The notes: a model not told the origin generated them from the sequence alone. DNA of 55,529 nucleotides from Verrucomicrobiia bacterium (GCA_030430255.1 JAUIGD010000005.1:1-55529); one strand, 5' to 3'; counted from the stretch's first letter, positions 19,945 through 29,097 are shown. Numbers and translations: made by a program.

Positions 19945-21354
19945 ATGAAAATGCGTGCGCTCCTCGCCGCGGCCGGAGTGGCCTCGGGCGGGTTCTGGCT
20001 CGGCTACGCCAGCGCGCCGGGGGAACGAGCCGGTGGCGAGGTGGGCGAGGCGGGGGAAGCATCGGGGGCGCAACGAAGCCCGGAGCCGGAGCCGGCGACC
20101 GCGCTGGGCAGGTCGGAGCCCGGCTCGGCGGCCATGCTCGCCCGCGTGTCGCGCGCCGGGGGGCTGGGCGGCTTCTCCAAACTGCGCGCCACCTTGCGCC
20201 TCATCGACGCGTGCGAACCCGGGGAGTTCGACGCCTTGCTCGAGCAGTTGGCTGTGGAGCACGGCGTCGGTTTCGACGATGACTTCGGCATGGTCGAGAT
20301 GCTGGCGGAGCGGCTGTTCAAACGCTGGGCGGAGGTGGACGGCGTCGGCTTGGCGGAGGCCTTTGTCCGCGGCGACGTGCTGGTGTTCGATGAGAACACC
20401 TACGAGGTCGCCTTCGCCCTGGCGGAACTGGAAGGCGAGGCCGCCGACCAGATCTGGGCGACGCTGCGCGGGGCGAAGATCCGCTCTCGGCGCGAGGAAT
20501 GTTGCAAGCGCTTCCTCAACCGGCTGGCCGAGCGCGACCCGATGGCGGCTCTGAAGCGGGCGGCGGACCTCGATCCCCAGTCCGAGCGCAGCGCCATCAC
20601 CGAGGTGCTGGAGAAGGCGGCGAAGAAGGATCCGCTCGCGGCCTTGGCGTTTGTGGAACGGCTGCCGCAAGCCCCGTTAGAGCATGTCGTCCGAGCCACG
20701 GTCGCGCCGGGAGGGGAGATGCGTAGCGACATCGTGATGACTCTGGGCTCCGATCCCAACCTTCGGGTGGTCGCCCATGAGTGGTCGCAGAGGGACCCGG
20801 CAGCGGCGCTCAGCTGGTCGGAGACGCTGCCTGAATCGCAGCGGGTCACCCTCATGCCGGCGCTGCTCGAAGGGTGGCTCAAGGCCGAGCCGGAAGCGGC
20901 CCTGGCCCATGCGGCGGAGCATCTCCGGGGAAGGGAGCGAGATGGGTTCTACGATCGCGCGATGTCGAACCGAGATCTGCCGCTGGAACGCCGGCGGGAA
21001 CTCGCGGAGGCGGGGACGCTCCATGCCACGCGCGGTCGAACGCGGTTCGTGGCCGACTGGCTGCGGCAGGACCCCGCAGCGGCCGCTGCCTGGCTGGCGG
21101 AGCAGCCGCGGGAAGCGGCGCTGACATTGATCGGAGCAGCGGCTGTCATCTCGGGTTCTGACATCCGGTTCGACGAGATCGCCGACCCGGAGCTTCGAGA
21201 GGCAGCGGAGAACCCGCCCGGATTGCGTTGGTCAGAGATGTCGAATCAGTTTGAGTTCCTGCAGCCCGTGCCGCCCGAAGCGTTCCTCCCGCCCGGTGCG
21301 TTCCTCCCGCCCGGACCATACGATCCACCAGAAGGGAACGGGGGGACACTGTGA
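19945..21354 (+). CDS. Exported WxxxDPxxA-repeat protein, unknown function
   Basis: MKMRALLAAAGVASGGFWLGY signal; repeats such as LAERDPMAALKRA, AAKKDPLAALAFVERL, WSQRDPAAALSWSETL, WLRQDPAAAAAWLAEQ. Confidence 0.8.
   Translation: MKMRALLAAAGVASGGFWLGYASAPGERAGGEVGEAGEASGAQRSPEPEPATALGRSEPGSAAMLARVSRAGGLGGFSKLRATLRLIDACEPGEFDALLEQLAVEHGVGFDDDFGMVEMLAERLFKRWAEVDGVGLAEAFVRGDVLVFDENTYEVAFALAELEGEAADQIWATLRGAKIRSRREECCKRFLNRLAERDPMAALKRAADLDPQSERSAITEVLEKAAKKDPLAALAFVERLPQAPLEHVVRATVAPGGEMRSDIVMTLGSDPNLRVVAHEWSQRDPAAALSWSETLPESQRVTLMPALLEGWLKAEPEAALAHAAEHLRGRERDGFYDRAMSNRDLPLERRRELAEAGTLHATRGRTRFVADWLRQDPAAAAAWLAEQPREAALTLIGAAAVISGSDIRFDEIADPELREAAENPPGLRWSEMSNQFEFLQPVPPEAFLPPGAFLPPGPYDPPEGNGGTL
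21279..21315 (+). repeat. 18 bp tandem duplication in coding sequence (AFLPPG x2)
   Basis: GCGTTCCTCCCGCCCGGT followed by GCGTTCCTCCCGCCCGGA. Confidence 0.7.
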
Positions 21355-23306
21355 AGACCTTCGGCGGCATCACCCTCGCCGCGCTCGCCGTCGCCGCCTT
21401 CGCGGCGGGACGGTGGGCGGGAGCGGGGCAGACTTCGGCGGAGCCGACGGGCGATGCTTCGACCAGCGGTGCCAGCGGATCGGGCCAGGCAGTCGGAGCC
21501 GCGAGCGACACTTGGGAGGCGGGCGTCAAGGAGCTGGTCGAGGCGCCGCCGGCGGGGCGAGGGGCGGAATGGGTGGCGCGCCTGTTGGACGGCGATGTCG
21601 ACGGGGTGGCGGCGGAGCTGGAGGCGATCGAGGACGAGGCGGCGCGGACGGATGCCTGCCTCGAGGCGATCGCGGCCATGGACAGCGCGGCGATCCGCAC
21701 CTTGGTGGAGACCTACTTCGGGGGCGAGGACACCGAGGTCGCAGAGGCCTGGGTCGACACCGTCGATGAGGTTGCGGCCTTCGCCTTCATGCAGCGCTGG
21801 GCGGAGGTCGATGCCGCTGGCCTGCTGGCCTACGGCAAGGGTCGCTGGGAGGCGGCGGGTTCGCCGGGCGACGACGAGTCGATGTCGGCCTGGTTCGCGT
21901 TCGGGGCAGCGCTGTTCGTGGCCGAGATCGACCCCGACCGAGCCATCGCGCTCGGCGAGGCGATCGGCGGCGACATGGGGCAGGAGGTCAAACTGATGTC
22001 CATCGAGCTGCTCGCGAAGGCCGACCCCAAGCGGGCGCTGGAGCTGGCGCTGGCCGAGGAAGGTGTCCTCGACAACTTCGGTGGCATGCTCGGCTTCGCA
22101 GGGCCCCGCGTCGGCGAGGCCTTGCCGGTGGCGATGGCGATCGAGGACGAGGAGCTGAGATCGGAGGTGCTGGAGTCGCTGCTCGAGCCGATGTTCCTCG
22201 CCGACCCGCTCGCCACCTTCGAGGCGGTGCTCGTCTGGCCGGATGCCGACGAGGCCGAGGAGTTGACCGTCGATCTGATCGAAGCCTGGGCCGGGCGCGA
22301 CCCGGCGGCGGCGCTCGCTGCGGCCGACCGCGTCCCGGATGGGTTGCGCGAGGAGGCGAGGTATTCCGCCTTCATCGGTTGGGCCACACGCGAGCCCCGG
22401 GTGGCGCCCTCCGCGGCTCAGGCGGAACTTGGCGATGAAGACATGGCGGCCCTCGCGGTCCACGCTGCCGCGGCGATGCCGCCGAACGAGGCCTTGATGT
22501 TTGCCAACGTTCTGAGCCCCGCAGGACGAACGGCGTTGCTCGGCAACTACCTCGCTGAAGATGCCCCCGCGGCGCTGCAGTGGATCGCGGGGGGGGCGGA
22601 CGACGAGATCCCGGAGCGCGATTCCCTGGCGCGGAGGGCGGGGTTGCAGTTGGGCGCCGACGGCGCCGACGCCGTGCGCGAGGCGATGGCCCTGCTCGCT
22701 GGCGCGGAGGGCGACGCCGAGGGGAACCTGCCCGCCCGCCTCCTCCTCGGCGCGCTGCCCGCCCTCGGCTACAACAGTCCGGCCGAAGCCCAAGCCTTGA
22801 TCGCGAGCGCCCCGGCCGATCGCCGGACGGAGCTCTCGAACGCCCTCGCACAGGGTTGGGTCGAGCGCGACCCCGAGGCGGCGGTCGCCTTCGTCCGCGC
22901 CGAAGGCGACGCCGACGGGGCAGCGGCGACCTGGGGCCGCTGGGCGCTGTTCGACCCGGGGGCGGCACACGCCTCGATCCTCGCCGCGGAGGCCGGCGAC
23001 CCGGCCGCGCTGGCGGAGGCCGTGGAGCGGTCGCGGCTCGCCGTCGCGTGGGCGAACCGCGACCCGGAAGCGGCGGCGCACGCGATGCTGGATCTGCCCG
23101 CAACCGACGCGGCGGCCGGCGAGCAGCTGGCGGTCGTGATGGGAAATTGGGCGACCTACGATCCCGTCGCGGCCTCGCAGTTCGCCGCGTCGCAACTCGC
23201 GCCCGGCGAGGTTCGCGACGCGGCGGTGAAGGCGCTGTCAGAAGGGCTGGAGCGCACCGATCCGGAAGCGGCCGCGGCTTGGCGGGCGACGATCGGCGAG
23301 CGGTAG
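21351..23306 (+). CDS. Exported WxxxDPxxA-repeat protein, unknown function (GTG start, overlaps upstream stop)
   Basis: KTFGGITLAALAVAAFAAGRW signal; repeats WAGRDPAAALAAADRV, WVERDPEAAVAFV, WANRDPEAAAHAML, WATYDPVAASQFA. GTGA start/stop overlap. Confidence 0.82.
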   Translation: MKTFGGITLAALAVAAFAAGRWAGAGQTSAEPTGDASTSGASGSGQAVGAASDTWEAGVKELVEAPPAGRGAEWVARLLDGDVDGVAAELEAIEDEAARTDACLEAIAAMDSAAIRTLVETYFGGEDTEVAEAWVDTVDEVAAFAFMQRWAEVDAAGLLAYGKGRWEAAGSPGDDESMSAWFAFGAALFVAEIDPDRAIALGEAIGGDMGQEVKLMSIELLAKADPKRALELALAEEGVLDNFGGMLGFAGPRVGEALPVAMAIEDEELRSEVLESLLEPMFLADPLATFEAVLVWPDADEAEELTVDLIEAWAGRDPAAALAAADRVPDGLREEARYSAFIGWATREPRVAPSAAQAELGDEDMAALAVHAAAAMPPNEALMFANVLSPAGRTALLGNYLAEDAPAALQWIAGGADDEIPERDSLARRAGLQLGADGADAVREAMALLAGAEGDAEGNLPARLLLGALPALGYNSPAEAQALIASAPADRRTELSNALAQGWVERDPEAAVAFVRAEGDADGAAATWGRWALFDPGAAHASILAAEAGDPAALAEAVERSRLAVAWANRDPEAAAHAMLDLPATDAAAGEQLAVVMGNWATYDPVAASQFAASQLAPGEVRDAAVKALSEGLERTDPEAAAAWRATIGER

Positions 23307-23485
23307 CCCGAATCGATCACCAAGCTCCGGGCTGTGGCTCGCCCTCGTTGACGCTGAGGGTGTTGGCGTGGTGACCGGCTCGGGCAGGGTGTTTACCCAG
23401 CCGCTTCGCCGGCCCCTGCCGCCGCCTACTCAGCGTCAACGAATGGCAGCGCCTCGCCTGCGAATGTGGTGATCGATCCGGGCTA
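23304..23485. repeat. MITE-like palindromic repeat, copy 2 (182 bp, TAGCCCGAATCGATCACCA...TGGTGATCGATCCGGGCTA)
   Basis: Near-perfect ~19 bp terminal inverted repeats; inner inverted repeat CGTTGACGCTGAG (23346..23358) / CTCAGCGTCAACG (23429..23441); ~90% identical by eye to copy 1 in inverse orientation. Confidence 0.88.
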
Positions 23486-23573
23486 GCGGAGCGCGAGCAT
23501 CTTGCTCGCATCGGGGATGGTTTGGTTCGCCCTCGACGCGGGTGGGCGGGCGTCGGGCGTTTTGGAGTGGCCT

Positions 23574-23621
23574 GGAGGCGGGACGCCTCCGGCACGGACA
23601 TCGGCGGGACGCCGATGCCAC
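23574..23621. repeat. Short double-hairpin repeat
   Basis: GGAGGCGGGACGCCTCCGGCACGGACATCGGCGGGACGCCGATGCCAC: hairpins GGAGGCG-GGA-CGCCTCC and ATCGGCG-GGA-CGCCGAT. Confidence 0.85.
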
Positions 23622-23629
23622 GCTCGCAG

Positions 23630-24589
23630 CTACGACACCTCTGCCGCGAGCGCCGCGGCGCCGATGAGGCCGGCCTCGTTGCCGAACTGGGCGGGCAGGA
23701 TGCGCAGGTCTTGCGAGATCACCTCCGAGACCATCGACCGCACGCGGCGCTCGAGCGGCTCGAAGAGCAGGTCGGCGGCTTTGGCGACCCCGCCGCCGAT
23801 GACGAAGGCCTGCGGGTTCAGCAGCCAGGCGACGCTCGCCAACGCGCAGCCGAGGTAGTCGGCGATCTCGATCCAGATGTCGTTGGCGGCGGCGTCCCCC
23901 GCAGCGGCGCGCTCGGCAAGCGCCTTCGGCGTCCAACCGCCCTCGGGCTCCGGTTTGTCGTGCAGGCGCGCGGCGGCCAGCTCGCCGATCTGGCGGTTGC
24001 CGATGTACGTCTCGAGCCCGCCGGGCTGGCCGTACGGCCCCGTCTTGCCACGGTAGTCGATGGACATCTGGCCGATCTCGCCGGCGGCGCAACGGCTGCC
24101 GCGGTAGAGCTCGCCGCCGATGATCAAGCCGCCGCCGATGCCGGTCCCGAGCGTCAGGGCGACGACGTCGGTGTAGCCGCGCGCGGCGCCGTGGCGGAAC
24201 TCGGCGTAGGCCATGCAGTTGGCGTCGTTGTCGATCGCCGCGGGCAGGCCGGTCTTCTCCGCGAGCAGCTCGCGCAGCGGGATGTCCTCCCAGCCGGGGA
24301 CGTTGGTGACGATCTTCACGACGCCGCCCGGGACATCGACCAAGCCGGGCACCCCGCAGCCGACGGCGGCCGCCGCGGGGCAGCGCTCGCGCAGGGCCGC
24401 GACGACGTCCGCCATCGCGTCGACCAGCGCCTCCGGGCCGTCGTGGTCGGCCGTGACCACCACCTCCGGCGCGGCGCCGCCGAGCACCTCCGAGAGGAGG
24501 CCGATCTTCACCGAGGTGCCGCCGAAGTCGATGCCGATGGTCTCGGTTCCCAAGGCGGGCGCGGGCGCGGGTGCGGTTTGAGTTTCCAA
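23630..24589 (-). CDS. ROK family sugar kinase/glucokinase-like
   Basis: IGIDFGGTSVKIGLLSE...GCGVPGLVD...NDANCMAYAEFRHGAARGYTDVVALTLGTGIGGGLIIGGELYRG...AGEIGQMSIDYRG. Confidence 0.9.
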   Translation of the reverse strand: METQTAPAPAPALGTETIGIDFGGTSVKIGLLSEVLGGAAPEVVVTADHDGPEALVDAMADVVAALRERCPAAAAVGCGVPGLVDVPGGVVKIVTNVPGWEDIPLRELLAEKTGLPAAIDNDANCMAYAEFRHGAARGYTDVVALTLGTGIGGGLIIGGELYRGSRCAAGEIGQMSIDYRGKTGPYGQPGGLETYIGNRQIGELAAARLHDKPEPEGGWTPKALAERAAAGDAAANDIWIEIADYLGCALASVAWLLNPQAFVIGGGVAKAADLLFEPLERRVRSMVSEVISQDLRILPAQFGNEAGLIGAAALAAEVS

Positions 24590-24596
24590 TGGATTG

Positions 24597-25346
24597 CTAA
24601 AGGTTCAGCCCGCCGATGATGCGCAGGCCCTCCAAGGTGAGGTGCGGGTGGACCCTGTCGATCTGCGGGATCCCCGCCGAGATGAGTTCGGCGTAGCCGC
24701 CGGTGGCGACGACCGGCGGCGTCTCCGCCAGGCCGAACTCCGCCGCGACCGCGGCGAGGATCTCTTTGACCAGACCCCGGTAGCCGATGACGGCGCCGCT
24801 GCGCATGGCGGCGACCGTGGACTTGCCGATGGCGGCGACCGGCTCCTCGAGGTCGATGCGCGGCAGCAGCGCGGTGCGGTCGTAGAGGTAGTCGGTCATG
24901 GCGGCGAGGCCGGGCGCGATGACGCCGCCGACGTACGCGCCGGCGGGCGAGACGATGTCGAAGGTCACCGCGGTGCCGAAGTCGACCGCGATCACCGGCG
25001 CGCCGTAGAACTCGTGCGCCGCCGCGGCGTCGGCGAGGCGGTCGGCGCCGATGGTGGCCGGGTCCGGGTAGTCGATCTCGACCCCGAGCGCGATGTCCGG
25101 GCCGACGGCGATCAGGCGCGAGTCCGGGAAGGCCTCGCCGATCACGGCCTCGCGGCCGGGCACGACCGAGGACAGCACCACCGCACCGGCCGGCGCCGGC
25201 CAGGGCAGGCCGGCGAGCGCCGCAGCATCGAGTTCCCGGGTGGGCACGGCGACGGGCTCCGCGAGCAGGGCGTCGCGGCCGGAGGGGGCGATCTTGGTGA
25301 AGGAGTTGCTGATGTCGATCAGAAGGAAGTCGGGCGCGTCGGGCAT
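24597..25346 (-). CDS. coaX: Type III pantothenate kinase
   Basis: FLLIDISNSFTKIA...IGADRLADAAAAHEFYGAPVIAVDFGTAVTFDIVSPAGAYVGGVIAPGL...TGGYAELI. Confidence 0.92.
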   Translation of the reverse strand: MPDAPDFLLIDISNSFTKIAPSGRDALLAEPVAVPTRELDAAALAGLPWPAPAGAVVLSSVVPGREAVIGEAFPDSRLIAVGPDIALGVEIDYPDPATIGADRLADAAAAHEFYGAPVIAVDFGTAVTFDIVSPAGAYVGGVIAPGLAAMTDYLYDRTALLPRIDLEEPVAAIGKSTVAAMRSGAVIGYRGLVKEILAAVAAEFGLAETPPVVATGGYAELISAGIPQIDRVHPHLTLEGLRIIGGLNL

Positions 25347-25519
25347 CGCGGAAGCGCGAACCAAGCCCGCCGGGGCGGGGAAATCAAGGTCTTGCGGCTC
25401 CCTCCGCAGCAGCCATCGACAAAAGCGAGCACGATGCTCGCGCTCCGCCTCGGTCGCGACCGGAACGCGAGCGTCCCGCTCGCATCGGGCCGGGAAGTTC
25501 GCCCGAGCCGATCTGGCCA

Positions 25520-25567
25520 GGAGGCGGGACGCCTCCGGCACGGACTTCGGCGGGACGCCGATGCCAC
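25520..25567. repeat. Short double-hairpin repeat
   Basis: GGAGGCGGGACGCCTCCGGCACGGACTTCGGCGGGACGCCGATGCCACA, near-identical to 23574..23621; preceded by another hairpin GCGAGCGTCCCGCTCGC. Confidence 0.85.
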
Positions 25568-25654
25568 ATCTTGCAGAAAAGTTGTCGGATTCGCGCCGGA
25601 CGCCGGATGGTAGGGGGAAGGGCTGACCCGCCGCCCCGCCCCGCTTTGACCACG

Positions 25655-27727
25655 ATGACCGACGATGCCGCATTGCTCTCCGCCTTCGCCGCCCGCCGCG
25701 ACGAGGCGGCCTTCGCGGCCCTGGTCGAACGCTACGGTGGCCTCGTGGTCGGGGCGGCGATGCGGCGCCTGCGCGGCGACCGGGCGCTCGCCGAAGAGGT
25801 GGCACAAAACGTGTTCGCGACGCTCGCCCGCAAGGCCGGCGAGCTGCGGGCGCACCCCGCGCTGGCGGCTTGGCTGCAGCGCGCGGCGGCCTTCGAATCG
25901 ATGCGCGCCGCCGAGAAGGAGCAGAACCGGGCGCGGGTGATGGAGTCCTACCGCATCGACCGCGAGGCGCTGGACAAAGCGTCGCCGGCCGGGCCTCCGG
26001 GCGACCCGAGGTGGGGCGAGGCGCTGCCCGCGCTCGACGAGGCGATGGCGGCGCTGCCGGAACTCGATCGCGAGGTCCTGTTGCGGCGCTATTGGCGGGG
26101 CCAACCCTACGCCGAGATCGCGGCGGCGCTGGGCCGCAGCAGCGGGGCGCTCGAGAAGAGGGCGGCGCGCGCGCTGGACAAGCTGGCGCGCTGGTTCCGC
26201 GGCAGGCGCGGCCTGGCGCTGCCGGCGGCGGCGCTGGCGACCGGGCTGGGCGCGGCCTTGCAATCGGGCGCCGAGGCGGCGCCGGCGGGGCTGGCGGCCG
26301 GGGCGCTGGCGGCGGCCTCTTCCGGCGGCGGGGCCGCGGCGATCACCACCACCACCACGACAGCGACGATCATGAAAACGAAACTCCTCACCGGCGCCGG
26401 GGCCCTGGCGGCGCTGCTCTGCGCGACCGGCGTCGGCTGGGTCGCGGCGCGCGCCTCGACCTCGAACGCCCGCGCGCTGGAAGGGCTCGAAGCCGACGGC
26501 GACACCTCCGGTCCGAAGCCCCCGCGCGAGGGTCCCGGGGGCGACCGGACGGCGCCGGAAGCAGGACTTGCCGAGGGCCGCCGCGCGTCGCTGGCGACCT
26601 TGCTGCGCGCCGCCGAGGCCGAGCTGCGCCGATCGGCGCTCGACACGGCGGCCAAGGTGCGCGCCGGGGCGCGGATCTCGCTCATCGCGCCGGAAGACCT
26701 GCCCGCCGCCGCCGCGCTGGCGGTGGAGATCGAAGGCGCGCGCCGCCAACCGGGCGCGCTGGTCGCGCTGGTCCTCGAGCGCTGGGCGGGTTTCGACGGC
26801 GCCGCGGCCTGCGGGTTCGCGCTGGAGGACCTCGCGCGACCGTGGATGGGGATGCACCCGGTCTCGGACCCGCTGCGCGCCTGGGCCTCGCGCGACCCCG
26901 AGGCGGCCTTCGGGTGGTTCATGGCACGCAAGCAGACCGACCCGGCGATGCGCTACGACCAGGCGAGCATGGGGCGCTTCATGCCGATCTCCGACCTGCG
27001 CTGGGTGGTCGGCGCGTGGGCGATGCGCGACCCCTCCGCGGCGGCGGCGGCGCTGGCCTCGCTCGACGACCCGCAATCCCGCTCGGGCGCAGTCATCGGC
27101 TTGCGGGAGATGGCCGCGCTCTCGGAAGGGCGCATCGAGTTGCTAGATGCAGTGGGCGCGATGCCGGGCAGCGAGTATGAACAGCGCGACCGGATCCGCG
27201 ACCTGCTCGACGACTGGTCGCGCCACGACCCCGCCGAGCTGGCCGGCTGGCTGGACGGCGCCGAGTTCGACAAGAGCGAGGACTACATGATGTGCAAATC
27301 GGTGCTCGTCGCCTGGCTCGGCGAGGACCGCGACGCCGCGATCGACTGGTGGCTGGCGCGCGAGGGCGGGCACCCGGGGCGCGACACCAAGCTGACGCGG
27401 CTGGTCGACGCCTGGGCACAGGAGGACCCGGTCGCCGCCTCCGAGTGGCTGGCCGCCCAGGAGCTGGGCGACGACCACGCCGGCGCGGTTTTGGAATTGG
27501 CCGAGAAGCTCGTCGCCACCGACCCGGAGAGCGCGGTCGAATGGGCCAAGGCGACCCCCTCCGACGGGTTGCGGCCGACCGCGCTCCGCACCGTCTTGAA
27601 GAATTGGGCGAGGGCGGACGCGCCCGCCGCCTGGGCGGCCTACGACGCCCTGCCCGCCGACCTGCTCGACGCTGAGGCGCGCGGCAGGATCGAGGCCGAA
27701 CTCCCGCCGCGCGAAGCCGCGCCCTGA
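25655..27727 (+). CDS. ECF-like sigma-70 factor fused to a TM segment and a C-terminal WxxxDPxxA-repeat domain
   Basis: N-terminus AFAALVERYGGLVVGAAMRRLRGDRALAEEVAQNVFATLARK (region 2) and LPELDREVLLRRYWRGQPYAEIAAALGRSSGALEKRAARALDKLARWF (region 4); then ITTTTTTATIMKTKLLTGAGALAALLCATGVGWVAA; then repeats WASRDPEAAFGWFMA, WAMRDPSAAAAALA, WAQEDPVAASEWLAA. Confidence 0.88.
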   Translation: MTDDAALLSAFAARRDEAAFAALVERYGGLVVGAAMRRLRGDRALAEEVAQNVFATLARKAGELRAHPALAAWLQRAAAFESMRAAEKEQNRARVMESYRIDREALDKASPAGPPGDPRWGEALPALDEAMAALPELDREVLLRRYWRGQPYAEIAAALGRSSGALEKRAARALDKLARWFRGRRGLALPAAALATGLGAALQSGAEAAPAGLAAGALAAASSGGGAAAITTTTTTATIMKTKLLTGAGALAALLCATGVGWVAARASTSNARALEGLEADGDTSGPKPPREGPGGDRTAPEAGLAEGRRASLATLLRAAEAELRRSALDTAAKVRAGARISLIAPEDLPAAAALAVEIEGARRQPGALVALVLERWAGFDGAAACGFALEDLARPWMGMHPVSDPLRAWASRDPEAAFGWFMARKQTDPAMRYDQASMGRFMPISDLRWVVGAWAMRDPSAAAAALASLDDPQSRSGAVIGLREMAALSEGRIELLDAVGAMPGSEYEQRDRIRDLLDDWSRHDPAELAGWLDGAEFDKSEDYMMCKSVLVAWLGEDRDAAIDWWLAREGGHPGRDTKLTRLVDAWAQEDPVAASEWLAAQELGDDHAGAVLELAEKLVATDPESAVEWAKATPSDGLRPTALRTVLKNWARADAPAAWAAYDALPADLLDAEARGRIEAELPPREAAP

Positions 27728-27729
27728 CG

Positions 27730-29043
27730 ATGAATTCCAAAACGACCTTCTGGTGCCTGCTCTCCGCGGGCTGCATCGCCGGCCTCGGGCTCGGCTGGAG
27801 CCTCGGCAAACGCCCGCCGCGCCCCGCCCCACCGAGCTCGGAGGGCGGGCCGGCCGCGCCGGCCAGCGCGCTGTTGAAACCCGCCCCGGAGCGGGGGCCG
27901 GCGCCGGTCTCCCGCGACTACTCCGAAGTCGCCGAAGCGGAGATCGCGCTGCGCGACGGGCGGGACGTCGGCGAAGTCGCCACCGCGTTGCTAGGGTCGG
28001 TGCAGTCCACCGAACTGGGCGCGGAGCCGGCGGCGCTCGCCCTGATCGCCGAACTGACGCCCGAGGAGGCGCGCGAACTCCTGCCCGCACTGCTCGCGAG
28101 CTCCCCCCCACCGGCGGCGGCGCTGGCGGCGGCGGTCGGCCGCTGGGCGGAGGCGGAGCCCGAGGCGGCGCTCGCCTGGGCCGGGGCCAATCTTGGCAGC
28201 ACGGTCTTCCGCGACGCGCGCCGGGCGGCGGTGCTGTCTTGGGTGCGGCGGGGCGAACCCGCCGCGGCCCGCGACTGGTTGCTGGCAGAACTCGAGGCCG
28301 CGCCGAAGGCGCAGCGCTACATGCTCGAGCAAGATTTCGGCGCGCTGACCTTCGCCTGGGCGCAGCGCGACCCGGCGGCGGCGCTCGGGGCGGTGATCGA
28401 CGCGCCAGACGGGCGCACGCACAACATGTGGTACGGCTTCGCCCAACTCGCGGCCGACGAGAACACGCGCGGCACGGCCCTGTCGATGGTGCTCGCGCTC
28501 GACGACGAGACGGCGCGCTCGAAGGGCATCAGCACCCTCGTCGGCGCCTGGTCGGAGATCGACCCCGCGGCCGCCGCGGGCTGGCTCGACGAGCAGGCCA
28601 TCACCGACCAGAGCATCCAGTGGTCGGTCGCCCAGCGCTACGCCAACGCCGACCCCGCCGGCAACGCCGACTGGCTGCTCGACCGCACCCCGGAGGACGA
28701 CCCCGCCCTGCGGGCGCGCGCGCTGAGCATGGCGATCGGCTACTGGGTGCGCGCCGAACCGGCGGCGGTGGAGGAGTGGCTGCGCGGGCGCGGGCTCGAC
28801 GGCGACGAATCCGCCGCCGGCCAGCTCGCCGCCGGCTGGGCGACCCGCGACCCCGGACGGGCCGTCCTTTGGCTCAACAGGATCGGCGACGACGCCCGCC
28901 GCACCGCCGCCGCCGGTGGCGTGCTGTTCGAGATCCAGCAAGGCGACCGCGAGAACTTCGACCTCGAAGGGTACGCCGGGCAGTTGAAGCTTCCGCTCGA
29001 GGACTTGGACGCGGCGGTGAAGCAGGCGTCGATGCGGCTTTGA
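27730..29043 (+). CDS. Exported WxxxDPxxA-repeat protein, unknown function
   Basis: MNSKTTFWCLLSAGCIAGLGLGWSLGKR N-terminus; repeats WAEAEPEAALAWAGA, WAQRDPAAALGAVI, WSEIDPAAAAGWLDE, WATRDPGRAVLWLNR. Starts 2 bp after the sigma fusion. Confidence 0.82.
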   Translation: MNSKTTFWCLLSAGCIAGLGLGWSLGKRPPRPAPPSSEGGPAAPASALLKPAPERGPAPVSRDYSEVAEAEIALRDGRDVGEVATALLGSVQSTELGAEPAALALIAELTPEEARELLPALLASSPPPAAALAAAVGRWAEAEPEAALAWAGANLGSTVFRDARRAAVLSWVRRGEPAAARDWLLAELEAAPKAQRYMLEQDFGALTFAWAQRDPAAALGAVIDAPDGRTHNMWYGFAQLAADENTRGTALSMVLALDDETARSKGISTLVGAWSEIDPAAAAGWLDEQAITDQSIQWSVAQRYANADPAGNADWLLDRTPEDDPALRARALSMAIGYWVRAEPAAVEEWLRGRGLDGDESAAGQLAAGWATRDPGRAVLWLNRIGDDARRTAAAGGVLFEIQQGDRENFDLEGYAGQLKLPLEDLDAAVKQASMRL

Positions 29044-29097
29044 GGCGTCACGGGCAGCGCTTTGACAAGCGATGGGTTCGGCATGACCATTCACAGC

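Noticed and set aside
21246-23195. 649 aa minus-strand ORF
   Set aside because: Antisense to the DP-repeat gene; Arg/Gly-rich shadow ORF.
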